64,000 nt of DNA from Viridothelium virens (Eukaryota; Ascomycota; Dothideomycetes; Trypetheliales; Trypetheliaceae): positions 310,001 through 374,000 of the forward strand of contig ML991773.1 of NCBI GenBank assembly GCA_010094025.1, given 5' to 3'. This document shows, in pieces, positions 32,303-43,682 of this stretch. Every line of letters starts with the position of its first letter. Position 1 is the first letter of the stretch. Made by a program: the position numbers and the translations under genes. The notes beneath the pieces were generated by a model, which saw nothing but the letters and a program-made list of their open reading frames with translations, did no database searches and was not told where the DNA came from.

Positions 32303-32884
32303 ACTGATCGAATCGAATTCTTGGAAGACCTTGAGTTGACCGACTTCGCTTGTTGTTTGTTCGAGTTGCCGCGACGAGATGGACTGACTGCAAAGATGAC
32401 GATTCCCAATGTGATGGTGCGGTGCGAGAAGGTTATCGATAAAGATGGTGTGCCGCGCGGCTAAAGGTTCAAGCGAGAGCAAGGGACTCAAGCGAGTTCA
32501 TTGGCCAATGATAAAGTGCCAAAGAAGTGTTACAATTTCCTTCACAACATCCATCCAACCCTGTTTGCTACTCCCTGTCCTGCAGAGGCATCAATTGCGT
32601 GGCCAGGACTAGAAAGCTCATTCGACGCTTCGTCCTCTAGTGTCATGTCTCAAAAGTGACCGAAAAAACATCGCGCATCAGAAACCCCACCGTGCCCCAC
32701 GTGAAGTTTGGGTTGATTGTGTCGCTATTCCCTCCAGCATATGCTTGTCCAATCCCATCTGCCGCTTTGCTGATCAAGCGCTGCGCTGGACGTGAAACTA
32801 CAGTTCATACCGTCGTTCTCATCGAGCTAGGGTGTGACTAACTGCGCAGGCCAGTACTCTGGGGACCTTACGGATCGCTTCAGA
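32303..32884. promoter_or_regulatory. Divergent promoter region RPS28 / HIS1
   Basis: This is 582 bp between two start codons. A TGACTAA at about 32835, one base from the Gcn4/CPC1 site TGACTCA, lies about 50 bp before the HIS1 start. That would fit general amino-acid control, but a single near-match is weak evidence. Confidence 0.45.
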
Positions 32885-34016
32885 ATGGATCTTGTCAGCC
32901 AGTACGCAAGTTCTTAGAACCCTTTGTCGCAATTATGATGGCTGGACGTCGGGAGTCATTTTGTCTGATTGACGAGCTCGCTAGTTTGAACGACCGCTTA
33001 TTGTTCGCTGTGCCGAAAAGTACGATCGCCGAAAACAGAGGGTCGCCGTCCGAGAAACTAATCTTGCGCAGAGGGTCGCCTGAATGAATCGGCATTGAAC
33101 CTTCTCGCTGGCTCTGATATCCAATTCCATCGCCATAACCGCCTCGATATTGCGCTAGTTAAGAACCACCCACTCGCCCTCGTCTTTCTGCCAGCATCCG
33201 ACATTCCCGTTTTCGTGGGACAAGGGAGAGTTGACCTAGGCATAACCGGACGAGATCAGGTAGCCGAACATGAAACGGAAATGCCACCGACGGATACGAC
33301 TGGTGTTGTGGAAATGATGGACCTAGATTTTGGAAGATGTAAACTTCAGGTCCAGGTACCAGAAAGAGGAATCATTACCAGCCCAGAACAACTTGTTGGT
33401 AAAACCGTGGCTACAAGTTTCGTGAACCTAGCCGAGAAATACTTTAGAGATCTTGAAAACGCCCTAAAACAGGACCCGACTGATAACGATGATGGCAAGT
33501 CTGCCTTGAAGACATCCATCGTCAATCTTGGCGGTTCTGTGGAAACCGCCTGCGCGCTTGGTGTTGCGGACGGTATCCTTGATCTCGTGGAATCTGGAGA
33601 GACGATGCGAGTTGCAGGGTTAAAAGCAATTTCAACGGTCATTGAAAGCACGGCGGTTCTCATTAAATCCAAACATGTTTCGAATCCAAGTCTTATTGAC
33701 CTCATCGCTGCAAGAATAAGAGGAGTCATCAGTGAGTGACATGTTCTGTTCGTCCATGAAGAATCCTAACCGCCGACTAGATGCACAAAAATACGTACTT
33801 TGTACATACAACATCGAGCGACCAAAATTAGAGGCTGCGTGCAAGATCACACCTGGCAAACGCGCGCCCACCGTCACCGCACTTGAAGAGGCTGGCTGGG
33901 TTGCAATTCAGACCATGGTTGAACGGAAGAGGATAGCACTGGTCATGGATGAACTGACTGAAGCAGGTGCCAGCGATATTCTTGTCACGAAGATCGAGAA
34001 TTCAAGGACGGCTTAA
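32885..34016 (+). CDS. HIS1: ATP phosphoribosyltransferase (HIS1/HisG), 315 aa
   Basis: Four exons: 32885-32901 (only 17 nt), 32985-33019, 33072-33731 and 33781-34016. The joined start MDLVSHLNDRLLFAVPKKGR continues into LNESALNLLAGSDIQFHRHN. Core motifs follow: FVGQGRVDLGITGRDQVAEH, then ADGILDLVESGETMR in the phosphoribosyl-binding region. The C-terminal regulatory ACT-like domain is present (APTVTALEEAGWVAIQTMVE, TEAGASDILVTKIENSR). It is therefore the long, histidine-feedback-regulated form catalysing the first step of histidine synthesis, ATP plus PRPP to phosphoribosyl-ATP. A single-frame reading loses the N-terminus because the first two exons total 52 nt. Confidence 0.97.
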
Positions 34017-34596
34017 GCGAACAAATATCTGGCAAGGTGTTCGTACTGAATAATTGGTTTAGCGTTTATTCCTCCGCGAAAAAGTTTCGAAGTTTGGAGA
34101 TATCATAGAGCTTAGACCGGATCTGGCGAAAGGCACGATTGCAAGGGATCATAACGTTTAGCAGAGATGCTCGCTCAACTAACGAAATAATCTTCGATAT
34201 CCATGGGCAATCTTAGTAATTCTCGCTATAACGCCGTACACGTGGAATGCTGTCTTTTGCATTACCGTACCCTCCAGACATATTCGACAAAACGATTGAG
34301 ACTGCATTAGCCTAATTCGCCCCCGCGAATCCATCGGTACAAACACCAACGATAGATTTCTAGCAGGTTCTACTTTTAACGTTTCTTTGACTTCAATCGT
34401 CTTTTTACCTCCTTGTTGGAAACCAATGACATTAAGTCGTCTGGTACGGAGTACCCCTCATATCTCCCACCCACCTTCCCTTTTCGTCTCAAAATAACTT
34501 TTTCAGAACTACATCATCGTTAAGGTGCTTAAGATCTAGACACCCAAGCTTCCACTTTTTTCCCTTCAATTTCAATTTTTCAGATTCTCCTCTAAA
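34017..34596. promoter_or_regulatory. Promoter region of the alpha/beta hydrolase
   Basis: This lies between HIS1 and the next plus-strand gene. The last 100 bp are strongly pyrimidine-rich (CTCCC, TTTTTCCCTTC) directly before the ATG, as often seen in fungal promoters. No gene is seen. Confidence 0.5.
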
Positions 34597-35646
34597 ATGG
34601 CAGAGCCTCAAGAAACAAAGTATTTCCATCACGATCTCAAATTAAGCGCAAAATCTCATCCACCCTCCACCACCTTCGCCGCGAAACTGGCATACTGGAC
34701 CTTTGGCGACCCATCCAATCCCGCCATCCTCCTCCCCACTTGCTATGGGGGAACTCTTGCTACCACCCTCCCCTTCCTGTACAACCCCTCCGCTGCTACC
34801 CCCACTTCCTCACCTCCCATCTTCCCCACTACCAAGTACTTCATCATTGTCGTCGGCCTCCTCGGCGGCTCCGAATCTTCCTCCCCGTCCAACACCTCTC
34901 CCCACCACGGCACCAACTTCCCACACACCACCTACGAAGACAACATCCGCCTCCAGCACGCCCTCTGCACCCAGCACCTCGGCGTCACCCATCTACACGC
35001 CTACATCGGCTTCTCCATGGGCGGCCAGCAGGCCTACCACATGAGCGCGCTGTTCCCCGACTTCGCGACCCACGCCGTCTGCCTCGCCGGATCCGCTCGC
35101 ACTAGCTGGCACAACTGGTGTTTCCTCGAAGGCCCCAAAGCGGCGCTGACCAGCGCCGCCGATTTCCGCGATGGCGAGTACGAGGCGCCGGCCAAGAAGG
35201 GGGTCAGGGCGTTTGGTCGGGTGTACAGCGCGTGGGCGCTCAGTCAGGCGTGGTTTCGGGAGCGGTGCTGGGAACAGGTGGGGTTTGGGAGTCTGGAGGA
35301 GTATTTGAGGGATCGGTGGGATGATTTTCAGTTCGATGCGAATGATTTGTTATGTATGCTATGGACCTGGCAGAACGGCGATATTGGCGTGTATCATGAG
35401 GAGGATGGCGGCGATTTGGGAAAGGCGTTGGGGAGGATCAAGGCGAGGATGCTGCTGTTGCCGAGTCGGACGGATGCGTATTTCCCGCCGGAGGATAATG
35501 AGGAGGAGGTGAAGCATTTGAAGGATGGAAAGTTTGTAGTTATCCCGAGTATTTGGGGTCATTTAGCTGGAGGTGGAGGCGGAACGAAGGAGGATAACGA
35601 GTTTATAAAGCAGCAGATTGCGCAGTTCCTTGGTATCAGTAGATAG
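34597..35646 (+). CDS. Alpha/beta hydrolase of the homoserine O-acetyltransferase-like family, 349 aa
   Basis: Single exon with a clear ATG (MAEPQETKYFHHDLKLSAKS). It shows an alpha/beta-hydrolase fold pattern: beta strands PAILLPTCYGG and YFIIVVGLLGG, and a nucleophile elbow GFSMGGQQAY with Ser at about residue 140. Candidate triad Asp is in PSRTDAYFPPEDN (about 300) and His in IWGHLAGGG (about 327). The overall pattern resembles fungal proteins annotated as homoserine acetyltransferase family, but it is shorter than true MET2 enzymes and the substrate is unknown. The N-terminal half is markedly GC-rich with strong codon bias compared with its neighbours. It lies beside an MFS pump and a Zn2Cys6 factor, which makes a detoxification or secondary-metabolite role possible but unproven. 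Confidence 0.85.
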   Translation: MAEPQETKYFHHDLKLSAKSHPPSTTFAAKLAYWTFGDPSNPAILLPTCYGGTLATTLPFLYNPSAATPTSSPPIFPTTKYFIIVVGLLGGSESSSPSNTSPHHGTNFPHTTYEDNIRLQHALCTQHLGVTHLHAYIGFSMGGQQAYHMSALFPDFATHAVCLAGSARTSWHNWCFLEGPKAALTSAADFRDGEYEAPAKKGVRAFGRVYSAWALSQAWFRERCWEQVGFGSLEEYLRDRWDDFQFDANDLLCMLWTWQNGDIGVYHEEDGGDLGKALGRIKARMLLLPSRTDAYFPPEDNEEEVKHLKDGKFVVIPSIWGHLAGGGGGTKEDNEFIKQQIAQFLGISR

Positions 35647-36098
35647 TCTCACAGTATCAAACGTCAGCCTCTTCTACTGTCTTGTGATGATGTGATCAGG
35701 AGAAGTCGCAATGATACAACCCTGGTGTAAGATTGACGCAATCTTATTTTGCGAATTGAGCATGTAAAGAATGTGACTTCCCTTCTTCAGTGCATATTCC
35801 CGTACACTCTACCTCCATTTACAGTCATGCGAAAAAAAAGAGTCCCCTCGCTGGTGCGGGAAAAGTTCTGGCTAGGGGTTCCCCGAACACTTTTGTCCTG
35901 GTATTGTAATTGAAGTGCCGCAGTACGGACGAAGGGCATTTCCGATATACCCAACGATAAATGAGCTGCGAGATAATTCTAAAAAAAAGTTAATTACTTA
36001 ACTATCCCGTCGTGACTGTTCGGACAGGGAAATGATGAGAAGAGACATATTCTATCATTACAATTCTATCGTAAATGGTTTTACAGGCAAATGACGTT
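35647..36098. other. Convergent 3' region with MITE copy C
   Basis: This is 452 bp between the convergent hydrolase and MFS genes. It contains one MITE and nothing else recognisable. Confidence 0.6.
35822..35906 (+). mobile_element. MITE copy C (85 bp), intact TA flanks
   Basis: It begins CAGTCATGCGAAAAAAAAGA and ends CTGGTATTG, with TA at 35820-35821 and 35907-35908. It carries the family core GCTGGTGCGGGAAA and then a slightly expanded middle (GTTCTGGCTAGGGGTTCCCC). It sits in a shared 3' region rather than a promoter. Confidence 0.87.
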
Positions 36099-38300
36099 TT
36101 ACACAGCAGCCCCTTCGACCTTCTGACCCTTCAGTGTCCTCCAGTCGAAAACAGCGATAGCAAATGCTGTTACAGCAGACAATCCAGCGCATGCAATGGC
36201 TAGGATATAGGTGTTCTTCAAGGCGTCCATGAAGCTTTGGATGATTGCCGGTACGACATCCGCTGGGTATGCGCTTCTTATGTCCGTTGCGCCAGTCAGC
36301 ACAACCTGGCCGGCATTGACTGACGGGACATTGTGTGCAACAGCTTTGACGAGTTCGTTAGAGAAGATGGTCTGAGCAACGGAGATGAAGATGGCGCCAG
36401 CTAAGGTTTGGAAGAAGAGGAGCATCGCTGTGGCAGATGAGAGATCTGTTGGCTCAACGACACCCTGTGCAACGATAATGGGAACTGGAAATTTTGCATT
36501 AACAAGGAATTCGAATGTCCCCAGGTAGGCTAATCATACCTTGGATGGCAATACCGATTCCAATTCCAGCTAGGGCCTGGTAACCGATCCATTCGCTGCT
36601 ACCCGAGCCAACATCTGGACATGAACCAATGAGCATCTTAGATAACAAATATTGATGCATGGCAATCTACTTACCAAGAGTGTAGATCATTCCCGTGCCC
36701 ACTGTCGAAATGATAGCTCCAATGATCATTACTGGAATGTAGTGACCGGTAGCTGTAATCGCGCCACCAGATACGATCGTTAAAATTGCTTAGATTTTGT
36801 GTCAGCGACGGAGTGGAGAAAAGGATCATGATAGGCTACACCTACAAAGTGCCAGGATAAAAGGCAGGTTACGAACACCAGACTGAGCAGCCGTGACACC
36901 AGAGACCGACTGGAAATATTCGGGCAAGAAATACAGATCGACCATGAAGGCGCCAGAATTGAAGAGCTGGAAGATGCACGCGAACGCAATGGTCTTGTTG
37001 GTCAGTAACCGTCGAACAAGAAGAGCCCTTTCATTTTGGTACACTTCAATAGCGACGAAGAGGATGAAGATAACAAATCCTCCAACAAGAGTGCCGACTA
37101 CATCAGAGTTTCCCCAGGCTTTTGTTGCACCACCCCATTGAAGCGCCAGGAGGAAGCATACAACAGCACCCATGAAGACGAACGATCCAGGAAGATCGAG
37201 TTGTAGGATTTTCTCTTTGAGCTCGGCTGCAACAGGCTTGGACTGTTTCGGCGTCTGGAAGAAGAATAGGATCAGGCCGGCGGACAGACCACCAATCGGC
37301 AAGTTTATGTAGAAACACCATCTCCAGGAAGCATCAGTCGTGAAAACGCCGCCAAGAAGAGGACCGACAACTGCAGCGATAGAGAACACTGCGACCTGGG
37401 GTTAGTGACCTTTTGGTTTCTTCACAGACAATGGAGGCTTCCCCATACCTGCTCCTAAAATACCCGTGAATGCCGGCTGCCTCTGAGGCGGTACACTCAG
37501 AGCTATGATGGTATATGCGCCTGTGGACTGCTTAGCTCTGATCCCTAATTCGCGGTTCGGATTCGGAGCATACCAGACGAGATACCAGCACCACCCATTC
37601 CAGCAATGGCTCTTCCTACGATAAGGGTCGTGCTATTCTGAGCGACAGCTACACAGACACAGATAATCAGCAGGCAAGACTTACATAGCGCGTTCCGGAG
37701 CCGGCAAGGCGGACAGGGGTGCAAGGGAATCCGATGGAAATATGGCTTACCGCATATCAAGCTTCCAATCTCAAACCAGAATATGGAGAATAGGAAGACG
37801 TGCTTGAGAGGCCAGTACTTATACCCCTTTCCCCAGGTTGATTGAAAGGAGGCCAAGGTCAAGAAGAAGCCAGAGCCGTACCAGCCAACTTGGGTCAGGC
37901 TGTGGAACTCATCAGTGATTTGTGGTATTGCAGTGGCCACGATCGTCATATCTAGCGCGACCTGTGAGAATTCTCATGAGCGTGGTTCATGGCCTCATAC
38001 GTGGTCTTGTTTGAGACATACCAGGAAAACTGCTAAACAGACAGACACCGAAACAAGAAGCAATTTAATAGGGCCGGGGTATGGCGAGCTTTGCACCCGC
38101 TCCAGCTCCTCTCCCTCATATTTTGTCTCTTTTGCATTTGCTTCTTTACGAGATTCGGCAATGGACTCTTTCTCGACGTCACCCAGATCGTTTGCTTTCA
38201 CGTCATGTTCTTCATCAAGACTTAGTGCATTCGGCGTGGTAGCTACTGTAGTCTGGTCGTCTGCGACTGTATTCAGGGTAGAATGACTTTTCTTATCCAT
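36099..38300 (-). CDS. MFS drug:H+ antiporter, DHA2-type (14-TMS), 584 aa
   Basis: Eight exons: 38300-38022, 37961-37751, 37648-37574, 37520-37449, 37388-36846, 36788-36675, 36614-36540 and 36484-36099. A hydrophilic N-terminus ([15 protein letters not shown]...) precedes the first membrane span. The DHA2 signatures are present: [20 protein letters not shown] in TM1 and the loop, then [22 protein letters not shown] and [20 protein letters not shown] (antiporter motif C region). Many further spans follow to the C-terminus. This family exports toxins, drugs and secondary metabolites from fungal cells. All seven introns have consensus ends and the joined frame stays open throughout. The proximity of a Zn2Cys6 factor on the same strand suggests, but does not show, local regulation. 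Confidence 0.93.
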
Positions 38301-39674
38301 AGCTGCCAATTGGCTGGATATTTTGCGCAGAGGGAGTGACCAATGGAACAAAGAAGTCAAAGAACCACAATCTGGCCGTTGAGGCAAGCGAAATATGTTT
38401 TGAACCTACAGGTATTGGACCCTTATTATATGAAGAGCGTAAATTTTCAAGGGTAGATCAACTCATTATGAGCCATACTCTTTAGCATCGTATCTTTGTC
38501 GGGCCAGTTGCAAGCGGCCCACACCTAGGGTATGAGTGGTAAAACAGAGTTTCGACCACATTCGTCCGATACGGAACGCCACATTCCTCCCCATCTCAGG
38601 CAGTTGATTGTCCCAGCTCACGCGGCCATTGCTACTTGAGGCTCGCGAAGGCTAATTTCCAGGATGTGGATTAAGTTGACATCCCGGCCACCCGTCTCCC
38701 GGTGTGGCCATTCTTGTGCATCACCCGAGTCAGTCTGAGATGATTGGGATAGCACAATCTCAACTATTGCAACAGGGGTCGCGTAGGCCCGGAATTAGTA
38801 AAAGCCGCATAGTTTGGGCCGTGAATTATCTCCAGAAGGTCCGTTTGGCGGAATCGAACGCCAATTTTTCTTGGAACGCTTGAAGTCCTAGGACGTTAGG
38901 GCATGTCAGGGGCTGGGCGTCGCGGCGTACACGGCGTACCTGGTCGTGCTAGTCAACAATGAGGCTAACTAAGCGACGCGGACGAAGCAACCGATTGGAC
39001 TTCGTGAACTGGTGGATCTTTGATTCATGATGATTCATCCAGCATCATTCTTCTAGCATCATTCTTCTAGGCATGTCCATCCTCTAGAATGCTTCAGAGT
39101 CATTCAAGCGACAAGTACCTAACCAAAGAAATTGTTTCCAATGTTAATCTTGGCTCTGTAGCCGCGCGAATTGGTCCGAAGTCGAATTTTTTCCAATCTC
39201 TACTGCGCGTAGTTTTTGTCTAGCGACTCGTGTGAATTGTTTCTTCGCAGTTGCTGACAAATTAAAATCGATCATCCTCTCTATGAAGACACCACTAGCC
39301 TCTGGCAATAGGGGAGATTACTAATGCTGCGCTGTTTATCAGACGAAGTAGGCAATAAAACAATAATAGGATAAACGAAGCCTGCCTTTCATTAGACCTC
39401 CGCTCACAGTGATCCGATGGAGCCAATCGATTTGTCACGTCCTGGCACATTTGCGGTGTCATCTTGCCTGGCAACGTCGAGGAGATTCACCGCTAGGTTG
39501 GTTTGGCGGGCTTGCTTCTCTGTACTAGTTGCATCGCACTGTCTGCGTTCTCACATATAGTCTTCCTGTTCATACAGTCACTTTGCCTTCCTTGAACTCC
39601 ATGGGTATCGGCCGTATCGCTAAATCACAAACCTCTCAGTAGAATAAAACAAGCGGTTCTGCCACACAACCCAA
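38301..39674. other. 1.4 kb intergenic region upstream of the MFS gene
   Basis: This separates the MFS start from the 3' end of the Zn2Cys6 gene. Several CGG and CCG triplets, the half-sites of Zn2Cys6 regulators, occur (for example near 38540, 38685 and 38720), but at roughly the density expected by chance. A 14 bp tandem duplication lies at 39041-39068. No gene is supported. Confidence 0.5.
39041..39068. repeat. 14 bp tandem duplication
   Basis: The unit AGCATCATTCTTCT occurs twice in a row. It is preceded by a short TGATTCATGATGATTCAT near-repeat. Confidence 0.85.
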
Positions 39675-42087
39675 TCAGTAACCGCTCATGAACCAATTCC
39701 AATCCTTGTCTATATCCACGTTTGAATTCAGCTGCCACCAATACGCCCCTGGGTCCGATGCCGCACCACCAAATCCCCCACTGCCTTGGGACATCTCATA
39801 GTTGAAATTGTCAAGTTCTGACATGTAGAAGCCATTATACGATATCGAAGGAGCTCCAGTATTAGATTGCGGATTCTGATCCGGCAGTCGTTGATCTGGT
39901 GGGGTTGGCATCTGTTGAACTGCACATCCGGTCTGACTATCCGGAGTAGGAGCTGTCGAATTATTTGCAGACCGCTGTTTTGCGATCTCAGCAAACTTAG
40001 ACTTTTTCCCGATCTTCAGGATACCAAAGTATGGAATGTTGATGATCGGCTCACTCTGTCCATCAGAGTCGCCCTTACAATCGCGACAACGACTTAGGAC
40101 ATTCAATGCCTGATAGCTTTGCTGCGCCACTGCAGTATACCTCGTGATCGGATTCTCACGGAAGATGTCGATCGTCTTGTATACAAGTTGCCAGTCGGCT
40201 TCATCTTCCGTATCTCTGACGTCTCTCTTTGCAGTCTTGGAGTTTCCATACCCCAGAAGTCCAAGGAGAAAGACAACGGCATTTGTGAATCCAATGAAAT
40301 CGATAACTTGGCAGTCGTAGAACGATCGCAAGACCTTGGAGTAATTGCAATGGAGCAAGTGGTATATTTCAAGGCCTTTTTTGGCTGCATCAAAACAAGC
40401 ATTTCGGCTGAATTCGTATCGGGGATTCGTTGCGGTTTTGAGCATGTAGGGTAGGTGCAGATACATCTTGACTTCATAAAATGTGATCAGGGCTAGTCGA
40501 GCCTCGTGTGCAATCCCAAAGTCGACATCGTCCTGATGCGCGGTCTGTTCTGCTAGGTTCCACCACTTCGGATCCAATGTAGCAGCGAGGCTGATGGTGA
40601 ACTAGTCAGCTATAACTCCAGATGCGGAGATATCGAGAGTAATCAACAGACTTACTCGTCAAGCTCTTGGTCAAGGTCGAGTGCGGCAGAATATGATTGA
40701 CTTTGGACACCTTGGTTACGATCAACTACTTTTCCAGCTAAAACTGCTGCCTTTCGGCGAAATCTCGTTGAAGCTGTGATGTTGCAACCAGGATTGGGAT
40801 TAACGTTCACTTCGCAGTGAGAATCTGAGATACCGTGAGGTAGGCCAAGGAGTAAGCTCAGATATCGATCTACGGGCTCTCAGCATGACCGAACATTACG
40901 ACAGCGTTCTTATTGAATGTGCTTACCTGCCTCATATAGATGCCAAAACATTGTATCTTTCCTAGCATGAAAGGAGTGAGATCGATGTAATCCTAGTAGT
41001 TGGCTGAACATGATGGCCCGTCGAAAAGTCATCCAAGCTTTTCTGGGCCTGCCGACGTCTGCATAATACTTCGCAATGAGGGACATGCATTCAATGCCTT
41101 CCATTGTCGCAGCATAATCATCATCAGAAACGATTAGGCTTGAGACCACGTTGATGTACAACTGCTCATTCTTCTGACCATTTATTGCTAGACAAAGGAG
41201 AAAAGAGCCTAGGATGACCGGATTCTCGCTTTTCAATGCGAAATCTGCAAATTGCGCCATGGTCGACTCCATGCCAAAGCCACAGAAGCCAAGGAAAAGC
41301 CGTTGGGTTACTTTCCACCAGTTTTCCGTGTTGGCGATAGATCTTTCCAAATCTGTCGGGTCCTCCGGCAGGTTCGCTAAGATACCCCTTCGAGTGTTGC
41401 TATCCTTTATCTTCTTCTGTTTGACCGCATTAGTGGAGTTCAGGGCCTCTTGCCCTGTCTTATACTTGGACCCGACAGATGCATTCGGGTCATCGTCAAA
41501 AATCGATAAGATTGGCACATTGTTTTGGCTAATGGAAGGAGTATCGGAGCTTTCTGGCAAGGATGTTGGAGGAACCTCGAATTGAGCTGCGATGTGTATC
41601 AGTCACCTTTGAAAAAAAAAAAAAAGTTTACTTGTTGCTTGAGCATCTGTTGGTGAAAAGAAGGATAATTACATGAAAACTGAGATAGACGATAATTCGA
41701 ATGATGTAAATTATTGGAGGCCTTACGATTTGTTTGCGTGTCTGCATTTGGCGCTGCCTCTCGTGGATCCACAGCGATCTGTGGGCCACCATGTGCCGCA
41801 TTGGTCCGGTCGTGGGAGAGAGCTTCCACAAGAGCTTCTAGCTTTGCCACCCTTTCTCTAAGGTTTTTACGATTATCTATCGACGCGACGTCCACATCGG
41901 CCTCGTGCTGGCCCACGCACTTGGATCCGCGCGCAAAGCATTCCGAGCACACGGACGGATTGTCCGGAGGAAAGATACAGCGTATTTTGCGTCTTCTGCA
42001 TTCGAAGCAACTGTGAGTACCTTTTCTCATTTTCTTCAAGGGTCGGCTGTCCGCCTCAAGATCTGGGCTTGCCGAGGAGCGAGGCAT
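39675..42087 (-). CDS. Zn2Cys6 transcription factor with fungal-specific domain, 716 aa
   Basis: Four exons: 42087-41727, 41586-40927, 40869-40656 and 40590-39675. The introns are 140, 57 and 65 nt. The total is an exact multiple of three, which supports the joins. The binuclear cluster near the N-terminus is C-x2-C-x6-C-x9-C-x2-C-x6-C (CFECRRRKIRC...CSECFARGSKC). A short coiled-coil linker follows (NLRERVAKLEALVEALSHDR). The second and third exons carry the fungal-specific regulatory domain (GRPRKAWMTFRRAIMFSQLLGLHRS). The C-terminus is Gln/Asn/Pro- and aromatic-rich, as in activation regions. It probably regulates a metabolic pathway. The first intron contains a 13-base homopolymer run, and the internal AG there may permit a small extra exon. 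Confidence 0.92.
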
Positions 42088-42899
42088 GGCCTGGTTTAGT
42101 GTAGAAGGTTAATTGTTCGGACAAGCAGGGACAACCTTAAAATTAAGGATTGATCAGGTCAGCGGACGAAAGTTTGTCTGGTCTTTGGGCACATATACAG
42201 GTGGTATGCGAGGGAGTAGAATGGGAGTGCAATGAAAGAAGGTCGGACGAAAACCTTCGGACGACCGAGGGAGTCGCGGCGAAGGACAAGTGCGGGTGCT
42301 GATGGGCTGGAGAACCCTCTCACGCTCTGTGAGACCATCACTGGCTTACCAAGCAGGCAGATTAGCCCTGGTGAGCGTCGCAACCATGGAACCCCGCGGA
42401 GTAGAGTGCCAGCCTTCTCATATTAACAGCCCGCCGTGCCCGCCTATTCATGTATTGGAGTCCACTAAATTGATGAGGCGATCGGGTACTTGACGTGCGA
42501 GAGTCGACTCTAAAAGAGCAGGCCAATTCCGCAATCATTCTTGCGGATGCTGAATGGGAAATAAATCTAGTTTAATCAGTCTGGCAGTCACTGACAATCA
42601 GAACTTCTCCCGAATTGTCAAAGGTACGTTTTGGAATGACCTGCTGAGTCGGCTGCAGCGACGAAGACAATCTGAGATTCCAGACGGGAGCGCGTTGTTT
42701 CTCGGCCCGCCACCCCCGGCCCGCCTCGGCGTTGTTGCCAATGACGTCGGCCCGGAGAGGCCGCTTTGCGGTGCTATCCGAAAGCCATTTGACATTTGAA
42801 AGAGATGACAAGTAACAATATGGATGTCAGAAACAAAAAGATCACTTGCCTCCTCCACAAGCCCTTATAGATTTCCATAATCATACCCGAAAATCTGAG
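42088..42899. promoter_or_regulatory. Divergent promoter region, Zn2Cys6 factor / two-span membrane protein
   Basis: This is 812 bp between divergent start codons. It holds a GC-rich block around 42690-42780. No gene or repeat is recognised. Confidence 0.5.
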
Positions 42900-43502
42900 A
42901 TGTCGACTAAAACTCTAGCACCACCGCCTGCGTGTACTCCATCTTCGCCCTCATCTCTTTCTTCACGCCCACCCTCACGCTCACGACCCAAGCATTCCAA
43001 GAAGAAGTCCGATCCCTTCCTAGAACTCAACACAACGCCTGGTAATTCTCCGTCTCCTCCAAACAGTCCCGAGACGTCTCATGAGACTGGACCATCTGAT
43101 CCGTCTGAATCCTTCTTCACCCAGCTAATCTTGTCGCCTTTACTATTCACTTCGTTTCTGCTCTCACTCTTCCTCGTTGACCGCCGCAATCGTGCCTACC
43201 GTGTCTCCGAGCATCCTACAACATCTACAGTAGCATCCGTGCTATCCCGCATAGCTCCAGCGAAATGGTGGGACCCTGAGCCGTATGGAACACACAACGG
43301 GGGCAATGATGGATCAGGAGACCGACCCAAACAGCCATGGTATATCAAGAAGAAGCATCGAAAGATCGCGAAGATGGAGGTGTCAGAAGCGTTCGAACTA
43401 AGAACAAGTGTCATCTTTGGCATAGTTGTCACCATGATGACAGTGCTAATTGGTGCAGCCTTGGGGATGAAAAAGATTTATGATTGGGCTTGGGTAGGCT
43501 GA
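42900..43502 (+). CDS. Small protein with two predicted membrane spans, 200 aa
   Basis: The start is the ATG of MSTKTLAPPPACTPS. The first 85 residues are Ser/Pro-rich and basic (RPKHSKKKSDPF). Two hydrophobic segments follow: LILSPLLFTSFLLSLFLVD (about residues 92-110) and VIFGIVVTMMTVLIGAALGM (about 170-190), with a charged region between (KKKHRKIAKMEVSEAFEL). No signal peptide or enzyme motif is seen. It resembles unnamed small membrane proteins of filamentous fungi; the function is unknown. The open reading frame, ATG context and composition make it a plausible gene. Confidence 0.72.
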   Translation: MSTKTLAPPPACTPSSPSSLSSRPPSRSRPKHSKKKSDPFLELNTTPGNSPSPPNSPETSHETGPSDPSESFFTQLILSPLLFTSFLLSLFLVDRRNRAYRVSEHPTTSTVASVLSRIAPAKWWDPEPYGTHNGGNDGSGDRPKQPWYIKKKHRKIAKMEVSEAFELRTSVIFGIVVTMMTVLIGAALGMKKIYDWAWVG

Positions 43503-43682
43503 GGTACATCATATGAATACAATATCCAAGGGCAATCAGGAAGCGGTGTCAGCCGGCTTCATGATGCCCTCCAAAAATTCCCTGTGTACCAAACCCCGTC
43601 AAAGACGGCGGTGGTCCAATTTTGGGTTCCCGGAGCAGGTCTTTCTTGTCAAGATCTTACCATCTGGCCATACAGGAGCATT

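Noticed and set aside
32835-32841. Gcn4/CPC1 site upstream of HIS1
   Set aside because: TGACTAA differs from the consensus by one base and a seven-base near-match is expected often by chance; mentioned only as a possibility.
38815-38900. A tRNA-like T-arm (GGCGTTCGATTCCGCC on the minus strand)
   Set aside because: The stem needs an eight-base loop rather than seven, and no matching D-arm, anticodon arm or acceptor stem is present.
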